Of a stretch of DNA of 28,373 nucleotides, positions 1 to 7,950 are shown in pieces (position 1 is the first letter of the stretch; each line of letters opens with the position of its first letter). The notes under the pieces were generated by a model that saw only the letters and a list, made by a program, of their open reading frames with translations, did not search any database and was not told where the DNA came from. This stretch comes from JAABTH01 sp964390725 (GTDB lineage Bacteria > Bacillota > Dethiobacteria > DTU022). A program made the position numbers and the translations under genes. The stretch covers positions 1 to 28,373 of the forward strand of contig CAYMIW010000039.1 of assembly GCA_964390725.1 (NCBI GenBank), read 5' to 3'.

Positions 1-46
1 TGCTGATTCGAAGTCAGTTACTCTATCCGGGCTGAGCTACGGGCGC
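1..46 (-). tRNA. tRNA-Arg (UCG), truncated by window edge
   Basis: Read on the minus strand from position 46, the sequence has a GCGCCCG acceptor strand, a D arm (GCTC...GAGT) and an anticodon arm whose 7-nt loop CTTCGAA contains TCG, the anticodon for arginine CGA codons. The variable arm, T arm and 3' acceptor strand lie outside the window. It begins 27 nt after the stop of the upstream minus-strand HD-GYP gene, with no terminator-like hairpin between them, so it may be read through from that gene. Confidence 0.85.
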
Positions 47-73
47 ATGTGGTTGTTTTTAGCTTTTTAAAGT

Positions 74-1174
74 TTAACCTTCTTCAAGCACTTTTTCAAT
101 GGTCAGATCGAGGACTTTTGAGAGATCGAGATCATAAGGCTGACTTAAAGGCGTAAGGGTTTCACCGTCTTTATATAATACTCTCACCACCGGCCTTAAT
201 GTAAAGCCGGGGTTGTTTTTTATAATAAGCCCGCTTTCACCGTTGCTCAGTAAAACATGAAATCCAATCGGGTAAGCTGCCACAATAGAAAGAAAGTGAT
301 GCAGGATATTAATATCAAAATATTCTTCTCCCCAGGATATAAGCATGTCAATGGCTTCATGTGGCATGTATGCTTTTCGATAAGGTCTGTCCGAGGTAAG
401 GGCATCATAAACATCGACAATACCGGTGATCTGGGCCAGGGTGTTGATTTCTGTCCCTTTCAGGCCCCGGGGGTATCCCTGCCCCTGGTAACGCTCGTGA
501 TGCTGGAGCACAATTGCGCCGGCCCGGGCGTCAAAGACATCGGTAAGCTTAAATATTTCATAGCCAAGCAGGGGATGTTTTTTTACCTCTTCATACTCTG
601 CATCGATCAGTTCCCCTGGTTTACCGGTAATGTTGTCCGGAACAGCAATCATTCCCAGGTCGTGAAAGAGCGCTCCCATGGCAATCCAGCGCAGTTCTTT
701 GAAGTTCAGGCGCATTTTCCGGGCAACCAGTGCGGCCAGCACCGAGCAGTTGACGCTGTGGGCGAACAGGTAATTATCTTTTGACCTGACATCAATTAGC
801 TGCACCATGACGTCTTTGTTCTCGAGAAGCTCATCAACAATTTTATTAACCGTGTTCAGAATATCCCAGTTGCCTACATTAATGCTTTTGGCAACCTTGC
901 CCTGTTTTCCAGATGTTTTGAGCCCGCTGGTAATTTCTTTAACCATTGTTCGCGCTTCCTGCCTTGTGCGGTCGGTAATCGGGTCATCGACTACAATATC
1001 ACCAATTCGTACATCTTTAATATAGATGTATTCAACCCCGGCCTGTTCCAGGTAGCTCAGGTAACGGGGTTTCAGTTCACTGTCGGTTTTGAGGAGCGTT
1101 TGCCCCATACTGCCGAAAATATCTTTGGCCAGGATCATCCCCGGCCTGGCAGCATCAAGGGGAATTTTTCGCAT
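74..1174 (-). CDS. HD-GYP domain protein, probable cyclic-di-GMP phosphodiesterase
   Basis: A 366-residue cytoplasmic protein without obvious membrane segments. The C-terminal two thirds is an HD-GYP domain: HD pair at about 171-172 (FHDLGMIAVP), HH at 225-226 and the GYP signature at 233-235 in GQGYPRGLKG, followed by a DVYDALTSDRPYR segment typical of the family. HD-GYP proteins hydrolyse cyclic di-GMP (or related dinucleotides) using a bi- or tri-metal centre, and the metal ligands visible here look intact. The first 120 residues resemble the N-terminal region often found before HD-GYP (IPLDAARPGMILAKDIF) and may regulate the enzyme. The ATG has a GAAGG ribosome-binding site upstream. It follows the ABC transporter genes on the same strand after 55 nt without a terminator-like hairpin, so it may belong to that transcript. 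The substrate is inferred from the family. Confidence 0.9.
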   Translation of the reverse strand: MRKIPLDAARPGMILAKDIFGSMGQTLLKTDSELKPRYLSYLEQAGVEYIYIKDVRIGDIVVDDPITDRTRQEARTMVKEITSGLKTSGKQGKVAKSINVGNWDILNTVNKIVDELLENKDVMVQLIDVRSKDNYLFAHSVNCSVLAALVARKMRLNFKELRWIAMGALFHDLGMIAVPDNITGKPGELIDAEYEEVKKHPLLGYEIFKLTDVFDARAGAIVLQHHERYQGQGYPRGLKGTEINTLAQITGIVDVYDALTSDRPYRKAYMPHEAIDMLISWGEEYFDINILHHFLSIVAAYPIGFHVLLSNGESGLIIKNNPGFTLRPVVRVLYKDGETLTPLSQPYDLDLSKVLDLTIEKVLEEG

Positions 1175-1229
1175 TGTAGTGCCTTCTTTCCGGTTGTTTG
1201 GTTAACAATTCGTGAAAGATTAATATTTC

Positions 1230-2240
1230 TTAAACGGCGTTTCCGGTATCAGATAAAAAGATCTCTTCAAAAAAGTGGCAGGCACAGAGATGACCTTCCC
1301 CCGCTCCTGCAACGGGCCTGAGCTCAGGCACCTCGCTTCGGCATCTTTCGACAGCGAAGGGACAGCGGGTATGAAAACGACATCCTTCCGGGGGGTCTAT
1401 GGCCGAGGGAACATCGCCCTCCAGCATGATCCTTTCTTTTTTTTGGCCCGGCATGGGAACCGGTATGGCAGAAAGCAAAGCCCTGGTGTATGGATGCCGC
1501 GGAGTTTCAAACAGGTCATGCTTGTCAGATACTTCCATAATGCGGCCCAGGTACATAACTATAACCCGGTCGGAAATATGACGGACTACCCCGAGATCAT
1601 GGGATATGAACAGATATGTTAATTTGAAATCGCGCTGTAAATTTTTCAGCAGGTTAAGGATCTGGGCCCGGATTGAAACATCAAGGGCCGAAACAGCTTC
1701 ATCGCAGATTACCAGCTTGGGGTTGAGCGAGAGAGCCCGGGCAATGCCAACGCGCTGTCTTTGCCCTCCGCTGAATTCATGGGGGAAACGATCAGCCTGG
1801 TAGGAGGCTAACCCAACTGTCTCCAGCAGCTCAATAGCCCGTTTTTTTCTATCCCCAGGGGCTACTACGTTTTGTATATGCAGCGCTTCCTGCAGCACCT
1901 GTGATACAGTTTGCCTGGGGTTAATCGACGCATAGGGATCCTGAAAAATGATCTGCATTTTTTTTCTCATTTTACGCATCTCTTTTTTCCCCAGGGTGGT
2001 CAGGTCTACGCCGTCAAAAATAATTTCACCGGCTGTTGGTTTTTCAAGATGCAGTATGGCCCGGCCTGCCGTTGATTTTCCACAACCCGATTCACCTACC
2101 AGGCTGACGGTTTCACCTTCGCGTACGGTAAATGATATATCATCTACAGCTTTAACGTGGTTTACAGTGCGGCCCAGAAAACCACCCTTGATCGGGTAAT
2201 ACATTTTTAAATTTTTAACTGACAGCAATTCCTTATTCAC
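1230..2240 (-). CDS. dppF: Peptide ABC transporter ATP-binding protein (DppF/OppF type)
   Basis: A 336-residue ATPase of the Opp/Dpp/nickel importer family. Visible motifs are Walker A GESGCGKST (about 49-57), Q-loop IIFQDPYASINP (about 97-108), ABC signature FSGGQRQR (156-163), Walker B LVICDEA (176-182) and an H-loop in LFISHDLGVV. The C-terminal extension HPYTRALLSAIPVP with a cysteine-containing GCRFHTRCPFA segment is typical of the OppF/DppF tail. It pairs with the upstream OppD-type ATPase to power import. The start is GTG and overlaps the end of the upstream gene by 8 bases, indicating coupled translation. Substrate (oligopeptide, dipeptide or nickel chelate) cannot be told from sequence. 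Confidence 0.94.
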   Translation of the reverse strand: MNKELLSVKNLKMYYPIKGGFLGRTVNHVKAVDDISFTVREGETVSLVGESGCGKSTAGRAILHLEKPTAGEIIFDGVDLTTLGKKEMRKMRKKMQIIFQDPYASINPRQTVSQVLQEALHIQNVVAPGDRKKRAIELLETVGLASYQADRFPHEFSGGQRQRVGIARALSLNPKLVICDEAVSALDVSIRAQILNLLKNLQRDFKLTYLFISHDLGVVRHISDRVIVMYLGRIMEVSDKHDLFETPRHPYTRALLSAIPVPMPGQKKERIMLEGDVPSAIDPPEGCRFHTRCPFAVERCRSEVPELRPVAGAGEGHLCACHFFEEIFLSDTGNAV

Positions 2241-3246
2241 GGTTAAGCTTCACCTCTCTTGAACCTTCCCACCTGTCTGTGTAGATCCAGCAGCGAACCA
2301 AGTTCCCGCCGGCCAATTCGGATAGATCAGGCTGTTCGGCTAAGCAAATTTCAGCAGCATGGGGGCAGCGTGGAGCAAAACGGCAGCCCGCCGGCATTGC
2401 GGCCGGGCTGGGAACCGAACCGCTGATTGCCTCCAGCTCATCCATATCGATGTCATGACGCGGCAGTGAATTAAAGAGGCCGATGGTATAGGGGTGTTTC
2501 GGGTTGTTAAAAAGGGTATTAACATCGGCATATTCAACGATACTGCCGCAGTACATAACTGCAACATTACTGCATGTTTCGGCGACAACACCAAGATCAT
2601 GGGTAATTATCATGACAGACATGCCCAGCTTTGTTTGCAGTTCTTTAATCAACTCCAGAATTTGAGCCTGGATGGTTACATCAAGTGCTGTTGTCGGTTC
2701 ATCGGCGATCAGCAGATCCGGAGCGCAGGCCAGGGCCATAGCAATCATTACTCTTTGCCTCATGCCGCCGGACAGCTCAAAGGGATAGTTATTCACCCTT
2801 TTTTCAGGAGAGGGTATGCCAACCAGTTTTAGCATTTCCACTGCTTTTGAACGGGCTGCGCCTGATTTCATCTTTTGGTGAATGCGGAATGTTTCGCTGA
2901 TCTGTTCACCGATAGTTAAAACCGGGTTCAGTGAAGTCATCGGTTCCTGAAAAATCATTGAAATCTGGTTGCCCCTGATATTAAGCATTTCTTTTCCGGT
3001 CAGTTTTGCCAGGTCGGTTCCTTTAAAAAGTATTTCGCCACCAACAATTCTTCCGGGTTCTTCGAGAAGTTGCAAGACCGACAGGGCCATCACGCTTTTA
3101 CCGCATCCCGATTCACCGACCACACCGACAGTAGTTCCCCCGGGTATATTAAGGCTTACACCGTCAACGGCTTTTACTGCGCCTTCATCAGTGAGAAAAT
3201 GTGTTTGCAAATTTTTTATCTGCAGGATAGGCGTGGTATTTTTCAT
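2233..3246 (-). CDS. dppD: Peptide ABC transporter ATP-binding protein (DppD/OppD type)
   Basis: A 337-residue ATPase, partner of the DppF-type subunit. Walker A is GESGCGKS (44-51), the Q-loop MIFQEPMTSLNP is near 97-108, the signature LSGGMRQR is at 158-165 and Walker B LLIADEP at 178-184, followed by TTALDVTIQAQ. The C-terminal GCRFAPRCPHA segment with spaced cysteines is characteristic of the OppD/DppD tail. ATG start with an AGAGAGG ribosome-binding site. It lies 29 nt after the dppB-type permease on the same strand and overlaps the next ATPase gene. No missing catalytic motif is seen. Confidence 0.94.
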   Translation of the reverse strand: MKNTTPILQIKNLQTHFLTDEGAVKAVDGVSLNIPGGTTVGVVGESGCGKSVMALSVLQLLEEPGRIVGGEILFKGTDLAKLTGKEMLNIRGNQISMIFQEPMTSLNPVLTIGEQISETFRIHQKMKSGAARSKAVEMLKLVGIPSPEKRVNNYPFELSGGMRQRVMIAMALACAPDLLIADEPTTALDVTIQAQILELIKELQTKLGMSVMIITHDLGVVAETCSNVAVMYCGSIVEYADVNTLFNNPKHPYTIGLFNSLPRHDIDMDELEAISGSVPSPAAMPAGCRFAPRCPHAAEICLAEQPDLSELAGGNLVRCWIYTDRWEGSREVKLNRE

Positions 3247-3275
3247 GGCATGCCTCTCTTTCGGTCGACAGAACT

Positions 3276-4196
3276 TTAATTAATGTCAATCCGTTTATTT
3301 AAGTAACGGTAAGAAATATCAACAAGCATATTTACTAAAACAAAGGTTAAAGCATAAATTAAAACTATACCCTGAACCAGGGGGAAATCTCTGGATCTGA
3401 TTGCATCAATAACCAGCCTGCCCATGCCGTTTATGGCAAATACCGTTTCTGTAATTACTGTGCCGGATAAAAGCAGGCCAATTTCGATACCAACAACGGT
3501 AACAACAGGTATCAGGGCATTTTTCAGGCTGTGTTTATATATAACCACCCGTTCTTTCAGACCCTTGGCGCGGGCGGTGCGGATATAGTCCTGGTTAATT
3601 ACATCCAGCATGCTGGAACGGGTCATCCTGGCAATTATAGCGGCACCGGCTGTTCCGAGGGCAATAATTGGCAGAATAGACTGCTGGAAAGTGCCCCATC
3701 CTGAAGGGGGGACCAGGGTTAGTTCGATAGCAACATATTTGATCAGCATTAATCCGAGCCAGAAGTTCGGCATTGAAAGGCCAAATAAAGCGATAATCAT
3801 CAACAGTGAATCAAGGAGACTGTATTTACGCACTGCCGATACAACCCCGGCAATTAACCCAATAAAGACGCTGAGCGCCATGCTGTAGACAGCCAGCTGC
3901 ATAGTGGTCCAGTATCGTGCCTTGATTTCATCAACTACGGGGCGGCTGCTGCGGATAGACTGACCCAGATCGCCCTGGAGCAAGTTGCTCATATATTTGC
4001 CATACTGTACGTATAGCGGGTCGTTTAACCCCAGTCTTTCCCTGATTGCTTCCACCTGGGCTGCGGGAGCCGCTTCTCCGGCCATTATCTGGGCCGGATC
4101 CCCGGGGATGAGGTGCATCAGGGAAAATACCAGGATAGTAACTCCGATTACAACCGGAATAGTCTGTATTAATCTGCGGACTATAAATTGTAGCAT
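3276..4196 (-). CDS. dppB: Peptide ABC transporter permease (DppB/OppB type)
   Basis: A 306-residue integral membrane protein. It opens with the family-typical MLQFIVRRLIQTIPVVIGVTILVFSLMHLIPGDPA... signature: an N-terminal membrane helix followed by LIPGDPA. It has several further hydrophobic spans and the cytoplasmic coupling (EAA) loop around 203-216 (DYIRTARAKGLKE) that contacts the ATPases. Together with the DppC-type permease it forms the import channel. ATG start with AGAGGTG five bases upstream. The gene is 15 nt downstream of dppC, so the permease order is C then B, the reverse of the usual B-C order. Confidence 0.93.
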   Translation of the reverse strand: MLQFIVRRLIQTIPVVIGVTILVFSLMHLIPGDPAQIMAGEAAPAAQVEAIRERLGLNDPLYVQYGKYMSNLLQGDLGQSIRSSRPVVDEIKARYWTTMQLAVYSMALSVFIGLIAGVVSAVRKYSLLDSLLMIIALFGLSMPNFWLGLMLIKYVAIELTLVPPSGWGTFQQSILPIIALGTAGAAIIARMTRSSMLDVINQDYIRTARAKGLKERVVIYKHSLKNALIPVVTVVGIEIGLLLSGTVITETVFAINGMGRLVIDAIRSRDFPLVQGIVLIYALTFVLVNMLVDISYRYLNKRIDIN

Positions 4197-4211
4197 ATCA
4201 GCACCTCTTTT

Positions 4212-5105
4212 CTAAGCCTTCATCTTGGGATCAAGGGCGTCCCGCAGGCCGTCACCAAAAATATTAAAGGCTAATACAACAGTTAATATGGCCAGGCCCG
4301 GATAAAGGGCAACATGGGGGTGATCAAACATGTAGCTTCGACCCTGGCTGAGCATTGCTCCCCACTCCGGTGTGGGTGGTTGAGCACCCAGGCCCAGGAA
4401 GGAAAGACCGCTGGCGATGAGAATAGCGTAAGCAATCCTGATTGTGGCCTGAACTATGATCGGTGATAGTATGTTGGGCAAAATGTGCAGGGTAATAATC
4501 CGCAGGTCACCGGCGCCCAGGGCGCGCACTGCGTCAATATATTCAAGCTTGCGCACCGCCATGGTAGAGCCGCGCACAATGCGGGCAAAGCCAGGCACGG
4601 AGAATATTCCAACAGCAATGATCACGTTGTTAATGTTTCCTCCAAGGACACTAACCAGGGCGATAGCCAGCAGTATGCCGGGAAAAGCGAGCAGAATATC
4701 AATGAAGCGCATAATTACGCTGTCAATTGCCCGGCCATAGTAACCGGCAATTATTCCCAGTGGAACACCGATAACCAGGCCCACTAATACAGATAAAAAG
4801 CCAATATAAAGTGTTATTGACATTCCGTGAATCAGGCGGGTAAAAATATCACGGCCGTTGTGATCGGTACCGAGCCAGTGTTCTGAAGAAGGGCTGAGTA
4901 ATTTAATGGAATAATCGACTTTTGTAGGGTCGTAAACTGTAAGGTAAGGTCCGATGAGGGCAACTATGATAAAGACTAAAATAAGCAAGCCACCGACCAT
5001 TGCGGCCCTGTTTTTTTTCAGTTTTTTGTAAAAAATCTGTGCTCTTGAAAAGCCTTTTTCCTCAAGCATGACGCTATCCGGCGCCGAAGAGGCAGGACTG
5101 TTCAA
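4212..5105 (-). CDS. dppC: Peptide ABC transporter permease (DppC/OppC type)
   Basis: A 297-residue integral membrane protein. It has a short hydrophilic N-terminus, a first membrane helix near 36-55, the family motif LGTDHNGRD at about 78-86, several further helices and the EAA coupling loop at about 188-200 (EYIDAVRALGAGD). The C-terminal stretch PEWGAMLSQGR is typical of DppC/OppC. The start is a TTG preceded by a GGGGGA ribosome-binding site about 8 bases away. It is the first gene of the minus-strand operon and is divergent from the binding-protein gene, from which it is separated by a 218-nt intergenic region that may hold control sites for both transcripts. Confidence 0.92.
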   Translation of the reverse strand: MNSPASSAPDSVMLEEKGFSRAQIFYKKLKKNRAAMVGGLLILVFIIVALIGPYLTVYDPTKVDYSIKLLSPSSEHWLGTDHNGRDIFTRLIHGMSITLYIGFLSVLVGLVIGVPLGIIAGYYGRAIDSVIMRFIDILLAFPGILLAIALVSVLGGNINNVIIAVGIFSVPGFARIVRGSTMAVRKLEYIDAVRALGAGDLRIITLHILPNILSPIIVQATIRIAYAILIASGLSFLGLGAQPPTPEWGAMLSQGRSYMFDHPHVALYPGLAILTVVLAFNIFGDGLRDALDPKMKA

Positions 5106-5184
5106 AGGGAATCATCCCCCTATCTTGATTGGATTTATTCTATTAGTGGAATTATCACGTAAAATTCTAAAGCCTTTTCAAACA

Positions 5185-5204
5185 ATACTATTATATAGTA
5201 TAAT
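5185..5204. promoter_or_regulatory. Inverted repeat with TATAAT in the divergent transporter promoter region
   Basis: ATACTA (5185-5190) and TAGTAT (5196-5201) form a perfect 6-bp inverted repeat with a 5-nt centre. A TATAAT hexamer at 5199-5204 on the plus strand overlaps its right arm. A good -35 box is lacking (TTTCAA 17 bp upstream is weak). The site sits about 80 nt before dppC and 120 nt before the binding-protein gene, a sensible place for a shared operator, but the AT-rich context makes chance possible. Confidence 0.35.
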
Positions 5205-5323
5205 CAACTATGCTGCACTCTAATAGTTACTATTTTTAAAATCCACCAAACAATACAGCTTATTTCGTTGTATAACTATGTTTGCAGCTCTAATAAACTC
5301 TTTTATAGGGGGGAAATATTGAA

Positions 5324-6931
5324 ATGAAGATTAATAAGCTATACCTGTTTGCAGTGATTCTGCTGACTGTGGCGCTTCTGGTTGTGGCCTGCGGCCCGAC
5401 CGATGAAGCTCCGACCGGGGAAGCTCCGGAAGGGGAAGAACCCGAGGCTGTGGAAGGTTCCAGCGGTGATCTGATTATTGCTACCCTATCAGATGCTGTT
5501 GCCCTTGATCCACACGGTTCCAACGATGTTCCTTCCAGTAATGTAGCCTACAATATTTACGAATCTCTGGTTGTTTTCGATCGTAATAGTGAGCTGCAGC
5601 CGCTGCTGGCTGCCGACTGGGAAGCAATTGATGATCTGACCTGGCAGTTTACCCTGCGTGAAGGGGTTAAATTCCATGACGGTTCGGAACTGAATGCTGA
5701 AGTGGTGAAAGCTAATTTTGATCGTCTTCTTGATCCCGATATTGCTTCACCACGCTTTTTCCTTTTTTCAATGATCGAGGAAATTGTAGTTGTAGATGAC
5801 TACACAGTACAGTTTGTAACCGGTTCTCCTTTTGCTCCGCTGCCAGCTCACCTGGCTCACAGTGGAGGAGCCCTGGTTAGCCTGCCTGCCATTGAAGCTG
5901 ATTATGCCGAAATGGCGGCCGGTAATGAACCCGGATCCTACATTTCACAGAATCCGAACGGAACTGGTTTATTCAAGCTTGACTACTGGGAACCGGGCAG
6001 TGAAATTAAACTGGTTCGTAACGATGATTACTGGGGTGAGCCGGCCAAACTGGATAGTGTCACCTTTAAGGTTGTTCCCGAAGACTTAACCCGTTTGTCC
6101 GAACTTGAAACAGGTTATGCCCATATAGCTGATCCGATTCAGCCCAGCGATGCATCGCGTGTGGAGAATATGGATAATGCATACCTCAATGTTCAGTCCA
6201 GTACATCTCTTGCTTACATTGGCTTTAACTGTGATAAGGCGCCTTATGATGATGTTCGTGTTCGCCAGGCTGTCTCGATGGCAATCAATAAGGATGATAT
6301 TATTGATGGCATCTACGAGGGAACAGCTATTCCTGCCGTCGGACCGATTGCTCCCGGCGTTTTCGGTTATGATCCTTCGGTTTCTGCAATTCCCTATGAT
6401 GTTGACCGGGCGCAGGAACTGCTGGCCGAAGCCGGTTATGCCGATGGTTTCGATACAATCATCTGGACCAATGATAACCCGGCCAGGATTCAGATTGCCG
6501 AGTATGTTCAGTCCAGGTTGAGTGAAATTAACATTAATGTCAGCATTGAAGTTCTTGAGTGGGGCGCTTATCTCGATGGAACCGCAGAAGGTGGCCACGA
6601 GATGTTTATTCTCGGCTGGTCAACCCCGACTCTTGATGCTGACTATGCCATGTATGCCCTGTTCCACTCCAGCAATGTTGGTGAGCCGGGTAACCGTTCT
6701 TTCTTCAGGAACGATGAAGTTGACGAACTGCTCGATCTCGGACGCCAGGAATCGGATCCCGACCTGCGTGCCCAGTATTACCGTGAAGCCCAGGAGCTTC
6801 TGGTTGAGCAGGCCCCGATGCTGTACCTGCTGCATATTGAAGATCTGACCGGAGTAAATAGTAGTGTCCAAAACTTCTACCTTACCCCGGCCCGTATCTT
6901 TATCCTTAAGGACGTATATATTGAGGAGTAG
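5324..6931 (+). CDS. dppA: Peptide ABC transporter substrate-binding lipoprotein (SBP family 5)
   Basis: A 535-residue extracytoplasmic solute-binding protein of the DppA/OppA family. The N-terminus has a basic start, a hydrophobic core and a lipobox LVVAC with Cys23 as the lipidation site, followed by an acidic, proline-rich linker. The mature part shows the family-5 pattern: LDPHGSNDVPSSNVAYNIYESLVVFD, LTWQFTLREGVKFHDGSELNAE..., and VRQAVSMAINKDDIIDGIYEG. It captures peptides or a similar ligand outside the membrane and delivers them to the DppB/DppC permeases encoded divergently. The ATG is preceded by a GGGGGG run about 10 nt away. It is a monocistronic unit closed by a strong terminator. 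Ligand specificity is not visible. Confidence 0.94.
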   Translation: MKINKLYLFAVILLTVALLVVACGPTDEAPTGEAPEGEEPEAVEGSSGDLIIATLSDAVALDPHGSNDVPSSNVAYNIYESLVVFDRNSELQPLLAADWEAIDDLTWQFTLREGVKFHDGSELNAEVVKANFDRLLDPDIASPRFFLFSMIEEIVVVDDYTVQFVTGSPFAPLPAHLAHSGGALVSLPAIEADYAEMAAGNEPGSYISQNPNGTGLFKLDYWEPGSEIKLVRNDDYWGEPAKLDSVTFKVVPEDLTRLSELETGYAHIADPIQPSDASRVENMDNAYLNVQSSTSLAYIGFNCDKAPYDDVRVRQAVSMAINKDDIIDGIYEGTAIPAVGPIAPGVFGYDPSVSAIPYDVDRAQELLAEAGYADGFDTIIWTNDNPARIQIAEYVQSRLSEININVSIEVLEWGAYLDGTAEGGHEMFILGWSTPTLDADYAMYALFHSSNVGEPGNRSFFRNDEVDELLDLGRQESDPDLRAQYYREAQELLVEQAPMLYLLHIEDLTGVNSSVQNFYLTPARIFILKDVYIEE

Positions 6932-6982
6932 TTTTAACAGAGTCTGATTAAGTTAGTTTTAGTTGATAGAGCTTGGTAATGG

Positions 6983-7015
6983 GGGCTGATCCATCCGGAT
7001 CAGCCCTTTATATCT
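6983..7015 (+). terminator. Rho-independent terminator after dppA
   Basis: GGGCTGATCC (6983-6992) pairs perfectly with GGATCAGCCC (6997-7006) around an ATCC loop and is followed by a T-rich tail, TTTATATCTTTT. It lies about 50 nt after the binding-protein stop codon. Confidence 0.92.
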
Positions 7016-7085
7016 TTTATCAAACACGGGCTGAATGCAGTAAAAAGAAAGGCAAATGCCAAAGGCAGCCTGCCCGAGCCGGTAG

Positions 7086-7114
7086 TTGAAAGAGCGTTCT
7101 TTTCATTGTATAAT
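7086..7114 (+). promoter_or_regulatory. Promoter for the tRNA-Ser / SRP RNA block
   Basis: TTGAAA (7086-7091) and TATAAT (7109-7114) are separated by exactly 17 bp, a near-consensus SigA-type promoter. It lies about 30 nt upstream of the tRNA-Ser 5' end and downstream of the dppA terminator. No separate promoter is evident before the SRP RNA, so both RNAs are probably cut from one transcript. Confidence 0.8.
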
Positions 7115-7144
7115 AAGCCGTGAAGCTAACCATGCTGAAGGCGT

Positions 7145-7240
7145 GGAGAGATGGCTGAGTTGGTCGAAGGCGCTCGCCTGGAAAGCGAGTAGATGGGGCA
7201 AAACCCTGTCTCGAGGGTTCGAATCCCTCTCTCTCCGCCA
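7145..7240 (+). tRNA. tRNA-Ser (GGA)
   Basis: A complete class II tRNA. Acceptor strands GGAGAGA (7145-7151) and TCTCTCC (7230-7236) pair, a G discriminator and an encoded CCA (7238-7240) follow, and the anticodon loop CTGGAAA carries GGA, reading serine UCC/UCU codons. A long variable arm, typical of tRNA-Ser, lies before the T arm (GAGGGTTCGAATCCCTC). It sits 12 nt upstream of the SRP RNA. Confidence 0.97.
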
Positions 7241-7252
7241 TTTTCTTGATTT

Positions 7253-7521
7253 GGCCGTGCTAGACGGGGAGGTAGCGGTGTCCTGAACCCGCAATCCGCT
7301 ATAGCGGGGTTTAATTCCTGCCCCCGGCCGCCTATTTTCAGGGCCTGCTCCGGTTAAGTGGTGTTGAAGGCCCGGTCCCGTGCGGCGCAAGCTCATGAAC
7401 CCCGTCAGGTCCGGAAGGAAGCAGCGGTAAGTGAGTTTTTGCGGGTGCCACGGGGCTGCCGGGTTGGAGCTTACTGCCCGGGAAGCGTCTGGGAATAGCT
7501 GTCAAAGGCAGGTGCACGGCC
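7253..7521 (+). ncRNA. ffs: Signal recognition particle RNA, long Gram-positive type
   Basis: About 269 nt. The ends pair perfectly: GGCCGTGC at 7253-7260 with GCACGGCC at 7514-7521. The universally conserved domain IV apical region, which binds Ffh, is visible at 7404-7425 (GTCAGGTCC, GGAAGGAAGCAGC). The length and the extra 5' helices match the Alu-domain-bearing SRP RNA of Bacillus and Clostridia rather than the short 4.5S RNA of Gram-negatives. It is placed between tRNA-Ser and an ACT-domain gene upstream of dnaX, near where Bacillus has its scr gene. Confidence 0.95.
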
Positions 7522-7530
7522 TTAATATTT

Positions 7531-7911
7531 ATGAAAAAGCTAACTATAACCTTATTACCCGATATTGCAGGAGTATGCCGACTGGATAGAAAAACCTCTT
7601 TCCAGGAAATGCCCCAGCCCGGCTGCGGGTTCTATTCGGTTACCATTACACCAGATGAAATATCCCTGGTTTGCCGGGAAGAGGATATTCCTGCAGACTA
7701 TCCTTCAGAAAAACCTTTTCGTATTTTCAAAGTTGAAGGGCCGCTCGATTTTGGCCTGACCGGAATCCTCTCAGCTTTACTGAAGCCGCTGGCAGATGCC
7801 GGTATACCTGTTTTTACATTATCAACTTATGACACAGATTATCTGATGGTTAGAAGCGAAAACCTGGACAGGGCTTCTTCTGCTTTAAGTAAAGTTGCAG
7901 TATTAAAATAG
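7531..7911 (+). CDS. ACT domain-containing protein
   Basis: A 126-residue small cytoplasmic protein that looks like a pair of ACT-like ligand-binding folds. The N-terminal half has TLLPDIAGVCRLDRKTSF, and the C-terminal half has GILSALLKPLADAGIPVFTLSTYDTDYLMV, the pattern seen in stand-alone ACT proteins of the ACT_7/CASTOR-like group. Such proteins sense amino acids or similar small ligands; no catalytic site is expected. The ATG lies only 9 nt after the last paired base of the SRP RNA and has no recognisable Shine-Dalgarno sequence. No better in-frame start was found, because the family motif begins within the first ten residues. Function beyond ligand binding is unknown. Confidence 0.85.
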   Translation: MKKLTITLLPDIAGVCRLDRKTSFQEMPQPGCGFYSVTITPDEISLVCREEDIPADYPSEKPFRIFKVEGPLDFGLTGILSALLKPLADAGIPVFTLSTYDTDYLMVRSENLDRASSALSKVAVLK

Positions 7912-7950
7912 TAAGATGCTGATCAACAAGTTATAAGGAGTGCTTTTTAA

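Noticed and set aside
6086..6598. 170-residue minus-strand frame inside the binding-protein gene
   Set aside because: It is the antisense shadow of dppA, with no motifs or ribosome-binding site.
7020..7241. Minus-strand reading frame giving MAEREGFEPSRQG...
   Set aside because: It is antisense to tRNA-Ser; this peptide start is a well-known false protein produced by tRNA genes.
7103..7396. Minus-strand frame of 97 residues over tRNA-Ser and SRP RNA
   Set aside because: It lies antisense to two structured RNA genes and has no protein-like features.
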